A stretch of 36,719 nt of DNA from Comamonadaceae bacterium (GCA_947452725.1 CANGEG010000003.1:1-36719); one strand, 5' to 3'; positions 1-10,010 are shown, numbered from the stretch's first letter. Translations and numbers: made by a program. The notes: generated by a model not told the origin, from the letters alone.

Positions 1-1
1 C

Positions 2-532
2 GTCGGCAACGTCATCATGCACGGCAAAGACCCCATGGTCGTGCTGCGCACCGAATACCAACGTGGCGGCCGTGGCTCGTCCACCGTGCGCATGAAGCTC
101 AAAAGCCTGATTGCCAACTTCGGCACTGAAGTGGTATTCCGCGCCGATGACAAAATGGACCAAGTCATTCTGGACAAGAAAGACTGCACCTACACCTACT
201 TTGCTGATCCGATGTATGTCTGTATGGACGCCGACTTCAACCAATACGAAGTCGAAGCGACCAACATGGGTGACGCCCTGAACTACCTCGAAGACGGTAT
301 GGAACTCGAAGTGGTGTTCTACAACGAGAAAGCCATCTCAGTGGAATTGCCCACCAGCGTGGTGCGCGAGATCACTTGGACTGAGCCCGCCGTCAAAGGC
401 GATACATCAGGCAAAGTCATGAAGCCGGCCAAAATCGCCACCGGCCTAGAAGTGCCTGTACCTTTGTTTGTTGCCCAAGGCGACAAGATCGAAATCGACA
501 CCCGCACAGGCGAATACCGCAAACGCGTGTGA
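2..532 (+). CDS. efp: Elongation factor P, 5'-truncated by window edge
   Basis: Reads [27 protein letters not shown]...[13 protein letters not shown] in one frame from nt 2; typical EF-P N-terminal KOW-like region and C-terminal DTRTGEY signature; start lies outside window. Confidence 0.97.
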   Translation, partial: VGNVIMHGKDPMVVLRTEYQRGGRGSSTVRMKLKSLIANFGTEVVFRADDKMDQVILDKKDCTYTYFADPMYVCMDADFNQYEVEATNMGDALNYLEDGMELEVVFYNEKAISVELPTSVVREITWTEPAVKGDTSGKVMKPAKIATGLEVPVPLFVAQGDKIEIDTRTGEYRKRV

Positions 533-554
533 TCGCTTAACGATCACGGCAATA

Positions 555-577
555 GGCTCCTGAAGGGAGCCTTTTTT
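555..577 (+). terminator. Rho-independent terminator downstream of efp
   Basis: GGCTCC-TGAAG-GGAGCC followed by TTTTTT. Confidence 0.85.
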
Positions 578-640
578 CTTGCTGCCGATCGCTTTAAACG
601 GCTTGACTGGATCACTGCCGATTTGATCCACAATGCGCCT

Positions 641-1510
641 ATGCAATCCACACAAGACATTAAAGACTCCCCCTTGGCCGACGCGTGGGCTGAGCTACAA
701 GCGCACGCGGCCGCCGGCGAGCCATTGGAGCCCAATGCCTATCGCCTGGCTTTTGCAGATCCTGAGTTTTTACTTCGCCGCGAAGCGCGAGGAATTCGGT
801 TTCAGCTGGAAATGCTCAAGCCCGATCTTGACCAAACCGCGGCCGGCGTCGAGCACACCGTGGTGGTGTTTGGTAGCGCCCGCTTTGCATCCATGGAGAC
901 GGCGCAAGGGCAAATGGCCAGGGCTAAAAGCAGCGTTGACCCACAGGCTTTGAAAAAGGCCCAACAAGTCCTGCGCGGCGCGGCGTACTATGAACATGCC
1001 AGAGCCTTTGCGCGACATGTCTCTGAAGGTTGCAAGGCCATGCCGCCGGCTGAGCGCTTGTATATTTGCACAGGCGGCGGCCCCGGCATCATGGAGGCAG
1101 CCAATCGCGGTGCACATGACGTTGGCGCACCGTCTGTTGCGCTGAACATTGCGCTGCCCCATGAGCAAGTGGCGAACCCCTATGTAACACCCAATCTGAG
1201 TTTCAAGTTTCATTACTTTGCACTACGCAAAATGCATTTCATGATGCGCGCAAAAGCTTTGCTGGCTTTTCCTGGTGGCTTTGGCACGCTAGACGAATTG
1301 TTTGAAATCCTGACCTTGGTGCAAACACACAAAGCCAAGCCTGTGCCAATTTTGCTGTTTGGCACAGATTACTGGACGCGTCTGATCAACTTCCAAGCAT
1401 TGGTGGACGAAGGCACGATCATGCAAGAGGATTTGGATCTGTTCCACTACGTGAACGATGCACAGCAAGCCTGGGCGGTGATTCGCGATTTCTATCAGCT
1501 CGGGGGCTGA
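641..1510 (+). CDS. LOG family / TIGR00730 Rossmann-fold protein
   Basis: Contains VVVFGSAR, CTGGGPGIMEAANRGA and FPGGFGTLDELFEILTLVQTHK, the PGGxGTxxE signature of the family. ATG at 641 preferred over the TTG at 623. Confidence 0.9.
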   Translation: MQSTQDIKDSPLADAWAELQAHAAAGEPLEPNAYRLAFADPEFLLRREARGIRFQLEMLKPDLDQTAAGVEHTVVVFGSARFASMETAQGQMARAKSSVDPQALKKAQQVLRGAAYYEHARAFARHVSEGCKAMPPAERLYICTGGGPGIMEAANRGAHDVGAPSVALNIALPHEQVANPYVTPNLSFKFHYFALRKMHFMMRAKALLAFPGGFGTLDELFEILTLVQTHKAKPVPILLFGTDYWTRLINFQALVDEGTIMQEDLDLFHYVNDAQQAWAVIRDFYQLGG

Positions 1511-1528
1511 ACGCATCAACCCGAGTTG

Positions 1529-2704
1529 TTAGTGCGAACCAGGCCTGGGGCGCAGATACCAGGCCGAACGCGAGCCCACACCGACCACCAAGCCCACCAC
1601 CCAAAACACGGGGCCAATGCCGGCCAGAGCCCCCGCAGCGCCAAAAAGCATAGGCATCAACACGCTGGACGCGTTAACTGACATCAACCTCAGGCCCACC
1701 GCCTCGCCCTGCCGGTGCACGGGTGTGATTTGGTGCAAGGTGCTCATGATCATTGGCTGCACAACGCCCAAGGTAAAGCCCAACAAAATGGAGCACACCC
1801 CCATGGTCCAAGGCGATTTGGTAAATGGGTAGATCATGAAAATCAAGGCCGTGACCGCCATAGCCAAGGTCAAAATGCGGAATTCTTCTAAATGCCGGAC
1901 CACCGAAGGTAAAGCGATCCGAACCAGGGCTGCGGCCACCGCAAAGGCACCCAAGATGAAACCAATCACCGAAGCGCTAAGACCTCGCTCATGACCCAGT
2001 ATGGGCACAACAAAGGTGTGCACATCCCAGCAAGACGAGAGCATCCAATTGACCAAAAGCAAGCGCTGCATCAACGGCTCGCGCAGGAGGTCAAACGCAC
2101 CGTGCCGCCCGGCATCAGGGTGCGGTGTTTCAATAGGCAACTCTTGCACCTTACGAATGCACAACCAAGTGCCCAATGGCAGCAAGCTCATCAGCGCAAA
2201 GGCTGCGCGAAACCCGGTGGAGTCAGCCGCCACACTGCCCGCATGGTCAATCAGCAAGCCTGCCGCCATGGGGCCCATGAAGTTGGACACAGCCGGCCCA
2301 ATCGACAACCAGCTGAAAGATTCTTTCAAGTGAGCAGGATCTCGCGCTGAGCGACCCACATGGCGCTGCAAAGCGATCACTGCCAAACCAGTGGCGCCAC
2401 CAGTCATTAAGGCACTGACACACAATGTGGCAAAACTGGGCCACAGCGCAGACTGGCCCGCGCCAACAACGGCGATCCCAATGCTCCAACGCATCGGTTT
2501 TTTAAGGCCATGGCGATCCGTGTAGCGCCCAGCCGGGATCGCCATAAACACCTGAGTCAACGCAAACAAGGCCAACAAAACGCCCACAGACCAGGCGCTG
2601 TAACCATCACGTAGCGCCATCAGCGGCGTGGCCATGCGCATGCCTGTCATGCATGCGTGCAAAAAAATTTGGCCCGTGACAAGGCGCAGCAGTGCAGTCT
2701 TCAT
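1529..2704 (-). CDS. MFS transporter
   Basis: 391 aa, ~12 hydrophobic segments, MFS-like loop motif 'AIPAGRYTDRHGLKKPM'; start overlaps rmuC stop as ATGA. Confidence 0.9.
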   Translation of the reverse strand: MKTALLRLVTGQIFLHACMTGMRMATPLMALRDGYSAWSVGVLLALFALTQVFMAIPAGRYTDRHGLKKPMRWSIGIAVVGAGQSALWPSFATLCVSALMTGGATGLAVIALQRHVGRSARDPAHLKESFSWLSIGPAVSNFMGPMAAGLLIDHAGSVAADSTGFRAAFALMSLLPLGTWLCIRKVQELPIETPHPDAGRHGAFDLLREPLMQRLLLVNWMLSSCWDVHTFVVPILGHERGLSASVIGFILGAFAVAAALVRIALPSVVRHLEEFRILTLAMAVTALIFMIYPFTKSPWTMGVCSILLGFTLGVVQPMIMSTLHQITPVHRQGEAVGLRLMSVNASSVLMPMLFGAAGALAGIGPVFWVVGLVVGVGSRSAWYLRPRPGSH

Positions 2705-4101
2705 CTCTCGAGTTCGGCCGCGTCAAGCGGCGTATCCGCTGCAGAAGTGGGCAACAAGACACCGGCTTGGGCATCTGGCAAAGCATCCACTGTACGAAGC
2801 GCGCGGTGCATCACATTGCTGCGGCTTTGCGCTTTGTCCAGCGTATTCAGTACGGTTTGGGTTTGCTCTTTCACCTTGGCCAGTACATCGCCAAACTTGC
2901 CGAACTCGGTTTTAACAGCGCCCAACACCTGCCACACTTCGCTGGAACGCTTTTCAAGCGCCAGTGTGCGAAAACCCATTTGCAAGGAATTGAGCATGGC
3001 CATCAAAGTGGTCGGGCCAGAGAGGGTAATGCGGTGGTCGCGCTGCAGCGACTCCATCAAACCCGGACGGCGCAAGACCTCGGCATACAAGCCTTCGGTT
3101 GGCAAAAACATGACAGCAAAATCGGTGGTGTACGGTGGAGCAAGATATTTCTCGGCGATGGATTTGGCCTCCAATCGCACTCGCACTTCCAGCGCTTTAC
3201 TGGCCAGATCGGCCTGCACCGCATCGGCGCGGCTTTGCGCGTCAAGCAACCGCTCGTAGTCTTCGTTGGGAAACTTCGCGTCGATTGGCAACCACACGGG
3301 CTGGCCATCGTCGGAACGACCCGGCAAGCGGATGGCAAAGTCAACCCTGTTCTTACTGCCAGGAATGGTCTCGTGTTGGGTCGCATACTGATCGGGCGCG
3401 AGCACTTGCTCCAGCAAGGAGGCCAATTGCGCCTCGCCAAACATGCCGCGGGTTTTGACGTTGGTCAGCAGGTGCTTTAAATCGCCCACGCCCTGCGCCA
3501 AAGTATTCATTTCGCCCAGGCCTTTGTGCACTTGCTCTAAGCGGTCAGCCACTTGTTTGAAACTCTCGCCCAAGCGTGCGTGCAAAGTAGCTTGCAGTTT
3601 CTCATCCACCGTCTGGCGCATCTCATCGAGCTTGCTGGTATTGCTTTGCTGCAACTGGGCAAGCTGTGTCTCCAGCGTGCCGCGCATTTCAGTCAAGCGT
3701 CGCGCATTGGACTCGGACAGCGTTTGCACTTGCTGAGTCAGCGTGTCAGACAGCGTTTTTTGAAGTAAACCCAGTTGTTGTGCAAACGCATCCATCTGAC
3801 TGTTTTGCGTGCGGGTGGCTTCAGCGCTTTGCTGCATAAGAGTTTGCTGAAATGTCGCCAAAGTTTGCATCATCTCTTGTCTATCACCACGTGCTGACTC
3901 CTGGATCTCGGTGCGCAGTTCACGCTCCAGTCGCTCACTGCTACTGGCTATGGTTTGTTGCAATTGCTGCGTTTGCTGCTGGGCTTGCTGCGCCTGCTCT
4001 GCACTGTGGTGAGCGTTATGTCGTGTGAGCCACAAAACCACCCAAGCGAGAAGATTCAGGCTGCCCAAAGCCAGCAGCAGCCAGATCATCCATTCAGCCA
4101 T
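2701..4101 (-). CDS. rmuC: DNA recombination protein RmuC
   Basis: N-terminal TM helix, coiled coil, then RmuC core GMFGEAQLASLLEQVLAPDQYATQ...PIDAKFPNEDYERLLDA...FLPTEGLYAEVLRRPGLMESLQRDHRITLSGPTTLMAMLNSLQMGF. Confidence 0.95.
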   Translation of the reverse strand: MAEWMIWLLLALGSLNLLAWVVLWLTRHNAHHSAEQAQQAQQQTQQLQQTIASSSERLERELRTEIQESARGDRQEMMQTLATFQQTLMQQSAEATRTQNSQMDAFAQQLGLLQKTLSDTLTQQVQTLSESNARRLTEMRGTLETQLAQLQQSNTSKLDEMRQTVDEKLQATLHARLGESFKQVADRLEQVHKGLGEMNTLAQGVGDLKHLLTNVKTRGMFGEAQLASLLEQVLAPDQYATQHETIPGSKNRVDFAIRLPGRSDDGQPVWLPIDAKFPNEDYERLLDAQSRADAVQADLASKALEVRVRLEAKSIAEKYLAPPYTTDFAVMFLPTEGLYAEVLRRPGLMESLQRDHRITLSGPTTLMAMLNSLQMGFRTLALEKRSSEVWQVLGAVKTEFGKFGDVLAKVKEQTQTVLNTLDKAQSRSNVMHRALRTVDALPDAQAGVLLPTSAADTPLDAAELER

Positions 4102-5084
4102 CAGCGACTGACAGCCAAGGTGTTGAGCGGGGTCAGCGCTTTGCCATGCGTGAGATAAGCAATTAGGTTGTCGGCCGCCAACTGGGCCATGGCCTTGCGA
4201 GTTTTGAAAGTGGCACTAGCAATGTGGGGCGTCAGCACCACATTGGGCACGGTGAGCAAGGCAGGATTCAACGCGGGCTCGCCTTCAAAAACGTCCAGCC
4301 CAGCGCCGGCAATGCGCCGCTCTTTCAGTGCTTGGGCGAGGGCCGCATCGTCCACAATACCGCCGCGCGCAATGTTTACCAAGGTGGCGGTAGGCTTCAT
4401 CAAGGCCAGCTCGGCTGCGCCGATGGTGTGATGCGACTCGGCGCTATAGGGCACGACCAACATCACATGGTCTGCGGTTTGCAGCAGCTCTTGTTTGGAC
4501 ACATAACGCGCACCGCATTGCGCCTCCAGCTCCGGGCTCAAATGTGAGCGGTTGTTATAGAGCACCTGCATGCCAAAGCCGTGAGCGGCGCGCCGCGCAA
4601 TGCCTTGACCAATGCGGCCCATGCCAATGATGCCCAACGTGGAGCCATGGACTTCGGCGCCTGCAAACATGTCATAGCGCCAGTTCTTCCACAAGCCGGC
4701 GCGCACATAGTGCTCGCTCTCGGTGATGCGCCGGGCCGTGGCCATGAGCAGGGCAAAGCCAAAGTCGGCGGTGGTTTCAGTCAACACGTCCGGCGTGTTG
4801 GTAGCCTGCACCCCAGCGGCGGTCATGGCCGCAATGTCAAAATTGTTGTAGCCCACGGCCATATTGGCCACCACTTTCAAGTCGGGGCAAGCCGCCAGCA
4901 AGGCCGAGTCAATGCGCTCGGTGCCTGTGGTTATAGCGCCCGCTTGACCCTGCAACTTGGCAGCTAATTCGGCCGGCGAAAATAAGGCATCGGCTTGGTT
5001 GTCGATCACCACAAAATGTGAACGCAGGTTGTCCAAGACTTCATCAAAAACAGGGCGGCCAACAAAGACGGAGGGTTTCATCAC
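4101..5084 (-). CDS. 2-hydroxyacid (glyoxylate/hydroxypyruvate-type) dehydrogenase
   Basis: GxGxxG 'GIIGMGRIGQGIARRA', 'VNIARGGIVDDAALAQAL', 'LTPHIASAT' D-isomer-specific dehydrogenase motifs; TGATG junction with rmuC. Confidence 0.93.
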   Translation of the reverse strand: MMKPSVFVGRPVFDEVLDNLRSHFVVIDNQADALFSPAELAAKLQGQAGAITTGTERIDSALLAACPDLKVVANMAVGYNNFDIAAMTAAGVQATNTPDVLTETTADFGFALLMATARRITESEHYVRAGLWKNWRYDMFAGAEVHGSTLGIIGMGRIGQGIARRAAHGFGMQVLYNNRSHLSPELEAQCGARYVSKQELLQTADHVMLVVPYSAESHHTIGAAELALMKPTATLVNIARGGIVDDAALAQALKERRIAGAGLDVFEGEPALNPALLTVPNVVLTPHIASATFKTRKAMAQLAADNLIAYLTHGKALTPLNTLAVSR

Positions 5085-5102
5085 AATTCTCTTTTCAAGG
5101 TA

Positions 5103-6434
5103 TCAGTCGGCCATCTGCAGTTTGCGCGCCCACCAAGGGGTCACAGCAGGCAGCAGAGTCAAAGTCCAAATCACCACCCAAGCCGTCAACGACATGAGTT
5201 GCGTCATTTCGGGGAACTGCGCCACAGTGATCACGGCCAAAACCACCGGAATCACACCAGTTTCGCGCACAGCGCATAAAAACAATTTTTCTTTGAAGCT
5301 AACGCCCGTGAGCGCCAACGACAGCATCACTGCCAGCGGCCTTGCCACCACAATGAACAAGGCTGCAATCGCCAAGCCCAGCCACAAGGTATGCGACAGA
5401 TTTGCCAACGACACGAAAGGCCCGACCATCATGAAAATCGTAGGCTTGGCCACGCTTTCTATCTTGGACTCCATGTTATGCAATAGAGTTTTAAATTCGG
5501 GTGAGCCATGGTTGAAGTTTCCCAGCAGCCCCACAATGAAGGCAGCCAAAAATCCGTTGCCATGCATGGCCTGCGCCAGCACAAAGGTCATGAGTGGCAC
5601 CACCAAGACCACGGCAAAGTCGTAACTATGCTCGGCTTGTTCATTGGCAAAGCGCCGCGCCTTGTAGCGTTCAAACACCGCCACGCCCATCCAGCCGATC
5701 ATCCCCGCCAACGCGCCGAAGAAAAATTGTTGACCCAGCATCAGCAGGTTGTCGGCGCTGAGTAAGCCCTCGGCCAGCCCGGCTAAGCTGCCAAGCTGGG
5801 CGCCGGTCAGCGCCATGGCCACTACGGCTGCAGTAAAAATAGCTCCCACCGCGTCGTTCAGGGCGCTTTCGGCCACCGCCAAATTAGACACTCGGGTGTA
5901 TTCAGGTTTGAAAATCAATGGCTTGAGAGTCGGAATCAAAGCCGCTGGATCGGTGGAGCCCAATATGGCCGCGAGCAAAGCCGCTGTTTTACCGTCAAGT
6001 CCCAATAACATCAACAGCGGAAACATGACAATAAAGGTGATGAAATACCCCAGCACGGCAATCATTACGGTGGGGTAGGCAATTTTCAAAAAGTCCTTGC
6101 GCTCGATCTCGTCCCCACCCGACTTCAAGATGATGGCCGCCAAGGCCGTGCACACGACCACCGATAAGGTCAACTCCACCGACAAAGGCGCCAAAGCGTC
6201 GTGCAACACAATGCCCGCCAGCAATTGCAGGGTAAAACTGGGAAACACCGTCGCCTCCGCCGCTTTGCTGCACGCCCAGCCAAATACCAAAAACAAACTC
6301 AGGCACCACAGTGAAGTCGCAATCGCAGACTCGGCCCCACCTGCATGGCCCAAGTGTTGGAGCAACGTGGGGGAGACAGAATTGACCAGCGCAGCCAGCG
6401 CCAGCAGTAATCCGATTTTCAAATAATTGATCAT
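5103..6434 (-). CDS. Cation:proton antiporter (CPA/NhaP-type)
   Basis: 443 aa membrane protein with 'AAILGSTDPAALIPTL' and 'VAESALNDAVGAIFT' antiporter core motifs. Confidence 0.9.
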   Translation of the reverse strand: MINYLKIGLLLALAALVNSVSPTLLQHLGHAGGAESAIATSLWCLSLFLVFGWACSKAAEATVFPSFTLQLLAGIVLHDALAPLSVELTLSVVVCTALAAIILKSGGDEIERKDFLKIAYPTVMIAVLGYFITFIVMFPLLMLLGLDGKTAALLAAILGSTDPAALIPTLKPLIFKPEYTRVSNLAVAESALNDAVGAIFTAAVVAMALTGAQLGSLAGLAEGLLSADNLLMLGQQFFFGALAGMIGWMGVAVFERYKARRFANEQAEHSYDFAVVLVVPLMTFVLAQAMHGNGFLAAFIVGLLGNFNHGSPEFKTLLHNMESKIESVAKPTIFMMVGPFVSLANLSHTLWLGLAIAALFIVVARPLAVMLSLALTGVSFKEKLFLCAVRETGVIPVVLAVITVAQFPEMTQLMSLTAWVVIWTLTLLPAVTPWWARKLQMAD

Positions 6435-6436
6435 GT

Positions 6437-7621
6437 TCAGGCAGGTTGCTCGATCTCAAACACCTGGCGCAAATAGGCCAGGTATTTCTCGTCATCGCAC
6501 ATCCCCTTGCCCGGCGAGTCGGACAACTTGGCCACGGGTTGGCCGTTGCAGCGGGTCATTTTGATCACGATTTGCAGCGGCTCATAGCCCACATCGTTGG
6601 TCAGGTTGGTGCCGATGCCAAAAGCCAATTGGCAACGGCCGCTGAATTGGCGAAACAATTCAATCGTGCGAGGCACCGTCAAACCATCGCTAAAAATCAG
6701 CGTTTTGGTGCGGGGATCGACCCGGTTGTTGCTGTAATGCGCGATCATGCGTTCGCCCCAGGCAAACGGATCTCCGCTGTCGTGACGTGCGCCATCAAAC
6801 AGCTTGCAAAAATACAAATCAAAGTCTCGCAAAAAGGCGTTAAAACCATACACATCGCTCAGTGCGATTCCCAAGTCACCGCGGTATTCACGCGCCCAAG
6901 ACTCAAATGCAAACACTTGGCTGTCGCGCAAGCGAGGCCCCAAAGCTTGAGCCGCTTGCAAATACTCGTGTGCCATGGTGCCCAGCGGTGTCAGGCCCAG
7001 CAGATAGGCGAAATACACATTACTCGTGCCGGCCAATTGACCGGTGGGGCCGGTGCCCAAGCGGCCCGCCAAGACGCGCAAAATTTCTTCGTGCCAGGCA
7101 CGTGAAAAGCGGCGACGTGTTCCGTAATCGGCAATTTTGAGCGCCTCCAGTCCTTGAACCTGCAGTTGCGCAATTTTGGTATCTAGGCGCTGGCGCCCGC
7201 CCTGCAAATTTGGCACTTTTTGCGTGTTTCGAAAGTACACCTCGTTGACGATGGCCAGCACCGGAATTTCAAACAAGATGGTGTGCAGCCAAGGCCCTTG
7301 GATCGTGATCTCCAACTCACCCGAGGGTAAAGGCGTGATCTTGACGCATTTTTCGTTCAGCTTGAAGATGCCCAAAAAGTCGACAAAGTCACTCTTGATA
7401 AAACGCAGCGAGCGCAGGTAGTGGAGCTCAGATTCTTTAAACCTCAAGCTGCACAGCGATTTGATTTCATCGCGAATTTCGTCGGCATACGGAGCCAAGT
7501 TCACGCCAGGGTTACGGCACTTGAAACGGTACTCGACTTGTGCACCCGGAAACTGATGCAAGACCACCTGCATCATGGTGAACTTGTAAAGGTCGGTGTC
7601 CAGCAAACTGGTGATGATCAT
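6437..7621 (-). CDS. pncB: Nicotinate phosphoribosyltransferase
   Basis: '[32 protein letters not shown]', '[17 protein letters not shown]', 'GTSNVYFA', '[15 protein letters not shown]'. Confidence 0.97.
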   Translation of the reverse strand: MIITSLLDTDLYKFTMMQVVLHQFPGAQVEYRFKCRNPGVNLAPYADEIRDEIKSLCSLRFKESELHYLRSLRFIKSDFVDFLGIFKLNEKCVKITPLPSGELEITIQGPWLHTILFEIPVLAIVNEVYFRNTQKVPNLQGGRQRLDTKIAQLQVQGLEALKIADYGTRRRFSRAWHEEILRVLAGRLGTGPTGQLAGTSNVYFAYLLGLTPLGTMAHEYLQAAQALGPRLRDSQVFAFESWAREYRGDLGIALSDVYGFNAFLRDFDLYFCKLFDGARHDSGDPFAWGERMIAHYSNNRVDPRTKTLIFSDGLTVPRTIELFRQFSGRCQLAFGIGTNLTNDVGYEPLQIVIKMTRCNGQPVAKLSDSPGKGMCDDEKYLAYLRQVFEIEQPA

Positions 7622-7708
7622 GGGCGGTAGAGGGGGCAGTTTGATCGAGTGTAAGGCAAGACCCCGCCCCCGCTCACAAGGGTTTTCAGCCTCAGAGGCT
7701 GACGTCGG

Positions 7709-8446
7709 TTACTCCACCCAGTGCGTGAATGATTCAGCGTCCACCCGCGTAGTTTTAAAGGTATTGACCAGCGCCGACTCGTCGGCATAACCCAGGGCCA
7801 TGCCGCAAACCAGCATCTCGCTTTCCCCCGCACCGATGTGGGGCAAAATGATTTTGGCAAAATTGTTCCAGGCCGCTTGAGGGCAAGTGTGTAGGCCCCG
7901 CGCCCGCGCCGCCACCATGATGCTTTGCAAAAACATGCCAAAGTCGAGCAAGCTGCCCCGGCCCATAACTCGATCTATGGTGAACATCAAGCCTACCGGC
8001 GCATCAAAAAACTTGAAATTGCGTTGGTGCTGGGCATGCATTTTGTCTCGATCACCCTTGCCAATACCGAGCACGCCATACAAACCAAACCCACATTCGC
8101 GGCGGCGATCGATATAGGGGCTGACCCATTGGGTCGGGTAATAGTCGTACGCCTCGGCGTACTCTTGAGCAAGAGCAGGTTTGGCGACCAACAAATCATG
8201 CGCGGCACACACCTGAGTCACCAGGGCATCGCGAGGCTGGCCTTGCAGCACATACACATTCCAGGGCTGAGTGTTGGTGCCGCTGGGCGCGCGAGCGGCC
8301 ACACGCAAGATGTCTTCCAACACCACGCGCTCAACGGGACGGGGCAGGTAAGCGCGGGCAGAAAAACGGCTTTCGATGGCTGCGTCTACGCTGGCTGGAT
8401 CCTGAATGAGGGTGCTGACTTGGGGTGTTTTTAACTCTGTGTTCAT
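7709..8446 (-). CDS. Nitroreductase family protein
   Basis: 'IESRFSARAYLPRPV...ILRVAARAPSGTNTQPWNVYVL' FMN-binding nitroreductase signature; start overlaps upstream gene stop (ATGA). Confidence 0.92.
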   Translation of the reverse strand: MNTELKTPQVSTLIQDPASVDAAIESRFSARAYLPRPVERVVLEDILRVAARAPSGTNTQPWNVYVLQGQPRDALVTQVCAAHDLLVAKPALAQEYAEAYDYYPTQWVSPYIDRRRECGFGLYGVLGIGKGDRDKMHAQHQRNFKFFDAPVGLMFTIDRVMGRGSLLDFGMFLQSIMVAARARGLHTCPQAAWNNFAKIILPHIGAGESEMLVCGMALGYADESALVNTFKTTRVDAESFTHWVE

Positions 8447-8904
8447 TTGAGTGTTTCCAAAACGGTTTGAAATTCGGCCGACAAGGGCGAGGGGCGGCGG
8501 CTGTGACGGTCCACATAGACATGGACAAAGTGACCGCGCGCGGCGGTCATTGGCTCGCCATAGGCAAACAGGCCGACTTCGTAACGCACGCTGGAGGTGC
8601 CTTGGTGCGCAACCCGAATGCCAGCCTCAATAGTTTGCGGAAAAGCCAGCGGCGCAAAGTAGTTGCACTGAGTCTCAACCACTAGGCCAATGCAGGCGCC
8701 GTTGAGGACGTCCAGCACACCTTGCTCGATCAGATAAGCATTCACCGCGGTGTCAAACCAGCTGTAGTAAACGACGTTATTCACGTGACCGTAAGCATCG
8801 TTGTCCATCCAGCGGGTGGTGATGGTGCGAAACACCGGATACGCCGAACGCGGCAAGGGTTGGGGTTTGGACGGGGCTGATGAGGGGGGCATGTTCGCGG
8901 TCAT
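8443..8904 (-). CDS. Acyl-CoA thioesterase (4HBT / YbgC-type hotdog fold)
   Basis: 'TTRWMDNDAYGHVNNVVYYSWFDTAVN...' hotdog thioesterase motif. Start at 8904 (MTANMPP) overlaps the HDAC stop as ATGA; the longer track ORF to 9045 lies inside the HDAC gene. Confidence 0.9.
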   Translation of the reverse strand: MTANMPPSSAPSKPQPLPRSAYPVFRTITTRWMDNDAYGHVNNVVYYSWFDTAVNAYLIEQGVLDVLNGACIGLVVETQCNYFAPLAFPQTIEAGIRVAHQGTSSVRYEVGLFAYGEPMTAARGHFVHVYVDRHSRRPSPLSAEFQTVLETLK

Positions 8905-9848
8905 GGGGTTAGATTTTGCCAGCGTTGCCAATAGGTCTGCGCCACAGCCCACGTATTGACCTGAACTTGCACCGTGGTCTCGATGTCGCGGCCGTAACCG
9001 CCAGCCATGCACATGACCAGGGGAATGCGCCGTTGCCAGGCCCAATCCATCACCGCCCGGTCGCGGGCGATCAACCCGTCGTAGCTCAACTTCAAACGGC
9101 CCAAGCGGTCGCCCTCATGCGGATCGGCACCGGCCAAATAGATGATCAACTCCGTGTCAAAGCGATGCTCCAGTGTTTCTAGCGCCTGGTGCAAGGCCTG
9201 CAAATAAGCCTCATCACCCGTGCCGTCGGGCAAGTCGACATCCCAATCGCCCTGAACCTTGCGAAATGGAAAGTTCTTTTCACCATGCAGTGACAAGGTA
9301 AACACGCTGGGGTCGTGCGCAAAAATCTGGGCCGTACCATTGCCTTGGTGCACATCCAAATCGATCACCGCGACTTGCAGCACCCGCTTGGTTTGCCGAA
9401 AGCGCTCGGCCTGCATCAAGCGGGCGGCCACTGCGGCGTCGTTGAAAACGCAAAAACCAGCGCCCTGCTCACGGGAGGCATGGTGGGTGCCGCCGGCCAA
9501 GTTGCCGGCCAGGCCTTCGGTCAACGCCAAGCGCGCCGCCGCGATAGTGGCACCCGCTGATCGCCGTGAGCGCTCGACCATACCTTCGCTCCAAGGAAAG
9601 CCAATTTCACGCTGCATCTGCGCCGTCAAGCTACCAGTGCGCACGGCCTGGATGTAGGCTGGCAAATGGGCCAAGGCCAACTCGCCATCACTGGCCGCGG
9701 GGGCTTGCTGCATATGCACACCGGGCAACTCTTGGCCTAAGCGCTCGCGCAAGCGACTGTATTTACGCATGGGAAATCGGTGCCCTTCTGGCAGAGGCAA
9801 GACAAAATGATCGGCGTAAAAAGCTTGCATAAGTGACTTTTTTGACAT
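8901..9848 (-). CDS. Histone deacetylase-like (arginase/deacetylase fold) family protein
   Basis: 'LAGGTHHASREQGAGFCVFNDAAVAARLM', 'VAVIDLDVHQGNGTAQIF', 'GADPHEGDRLGRLKLS' zinc-dependent deacetylase motifs. Confidence 0.95.
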   Translation of the reverse strand: MSKKSLMQAFYADHFVLPLPEGHRFPMRKYSRLRERLGQELPGVHMQQAPAASDGELALAHLPAYIQAVRTGSLTAQMQREIGFPWSEGMVERSRRSAGATIAAARLALTEGLAGNLAGGTHHASREQGAGFCVFNDAAVAARLMQAERFRQTKRVLQVAVIDLDVHQGNGTAQIFAHDPSVFTLSLHGEKNFPFRKVQGDWDVDLPDGTGDEAYLQALHQALETLEHRFDTELIIYLAGADPHEGDRLGRLKLSYDGLIARDRAVMDWAWQRRIPLVMCMAGGYGRDIETTVQVQVNTWAVAQTYWQRWQNLTP

Positions 9849-9868
9849 TTTAGAAAACAGGCTCTAAA

Positions 9869-9885
9869 TTGCTGCGGCGCAGCAA
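9869..9885. promoter_or_regulatory. PhaR-like operator (CTGC-N3-GCAG), upstream site
   Basis: TTGCTGC-GGC-GCAGCAA, perfect 7-bp inverted arms, upstream of the phasin gene; matches the TGC-rich CTGC(N3)GCAR motif described for PhaR regulators of phaP. Confidence 0.6.
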
Positions 9886-9892
9886 AAAAGCC

Positions 9893-9920
9893 TTGTTTTT
9901 TGATTTTGAGTACGTAAAAT
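9893..9920 (+). promoter_or_regulatory. Candidate sigma70 promoter of phasin gene
   Basis: TTGTTT -16 bp- TAAAAT; 90 nt upstream of the phasin ATG at 10011. Confidence 0.45.
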
Positions 9921-9930
9921 TGGAATGATG

Positions 9931-9941
9931 CTGCACTGCAA
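9931..9941. promoter_or_regulatory. PhaR-like operator (CTGC-N3-GCAA), proximal site
   Basis: CTGC-ACT-GCAA just downstream of the predicted -10, near the expected +1. Confidence 0.6.
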
Positions 9942-10010
9942 CAAGAAGTATCGGCCAAGGCCTGTTCCAGCGCGTATGTTGAAAACCTTTTTTATCTATT
10001 GGAGATTCTC

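Noticed and set aside
2692-3480. 262-aa plus-strand ORF antisense to rmuC
   Set aside because: RmuC core motifs are on the minus strand; this frame has no recognisable family.
7688-7704. TCAGCC-TCAGA-GGCTGA hairpin between pncB and nitroreductase as a terminator
   Set aside because: Short stem with no T-run on either strand; also close to or overlapping the nitroreductase end, so not supported.
8905-9045. N-terminal extension of the thioesterase ORF
   Set aside because: Falls within the HDAC-like gene; ATGA overlap start at 8904 is more plausible.
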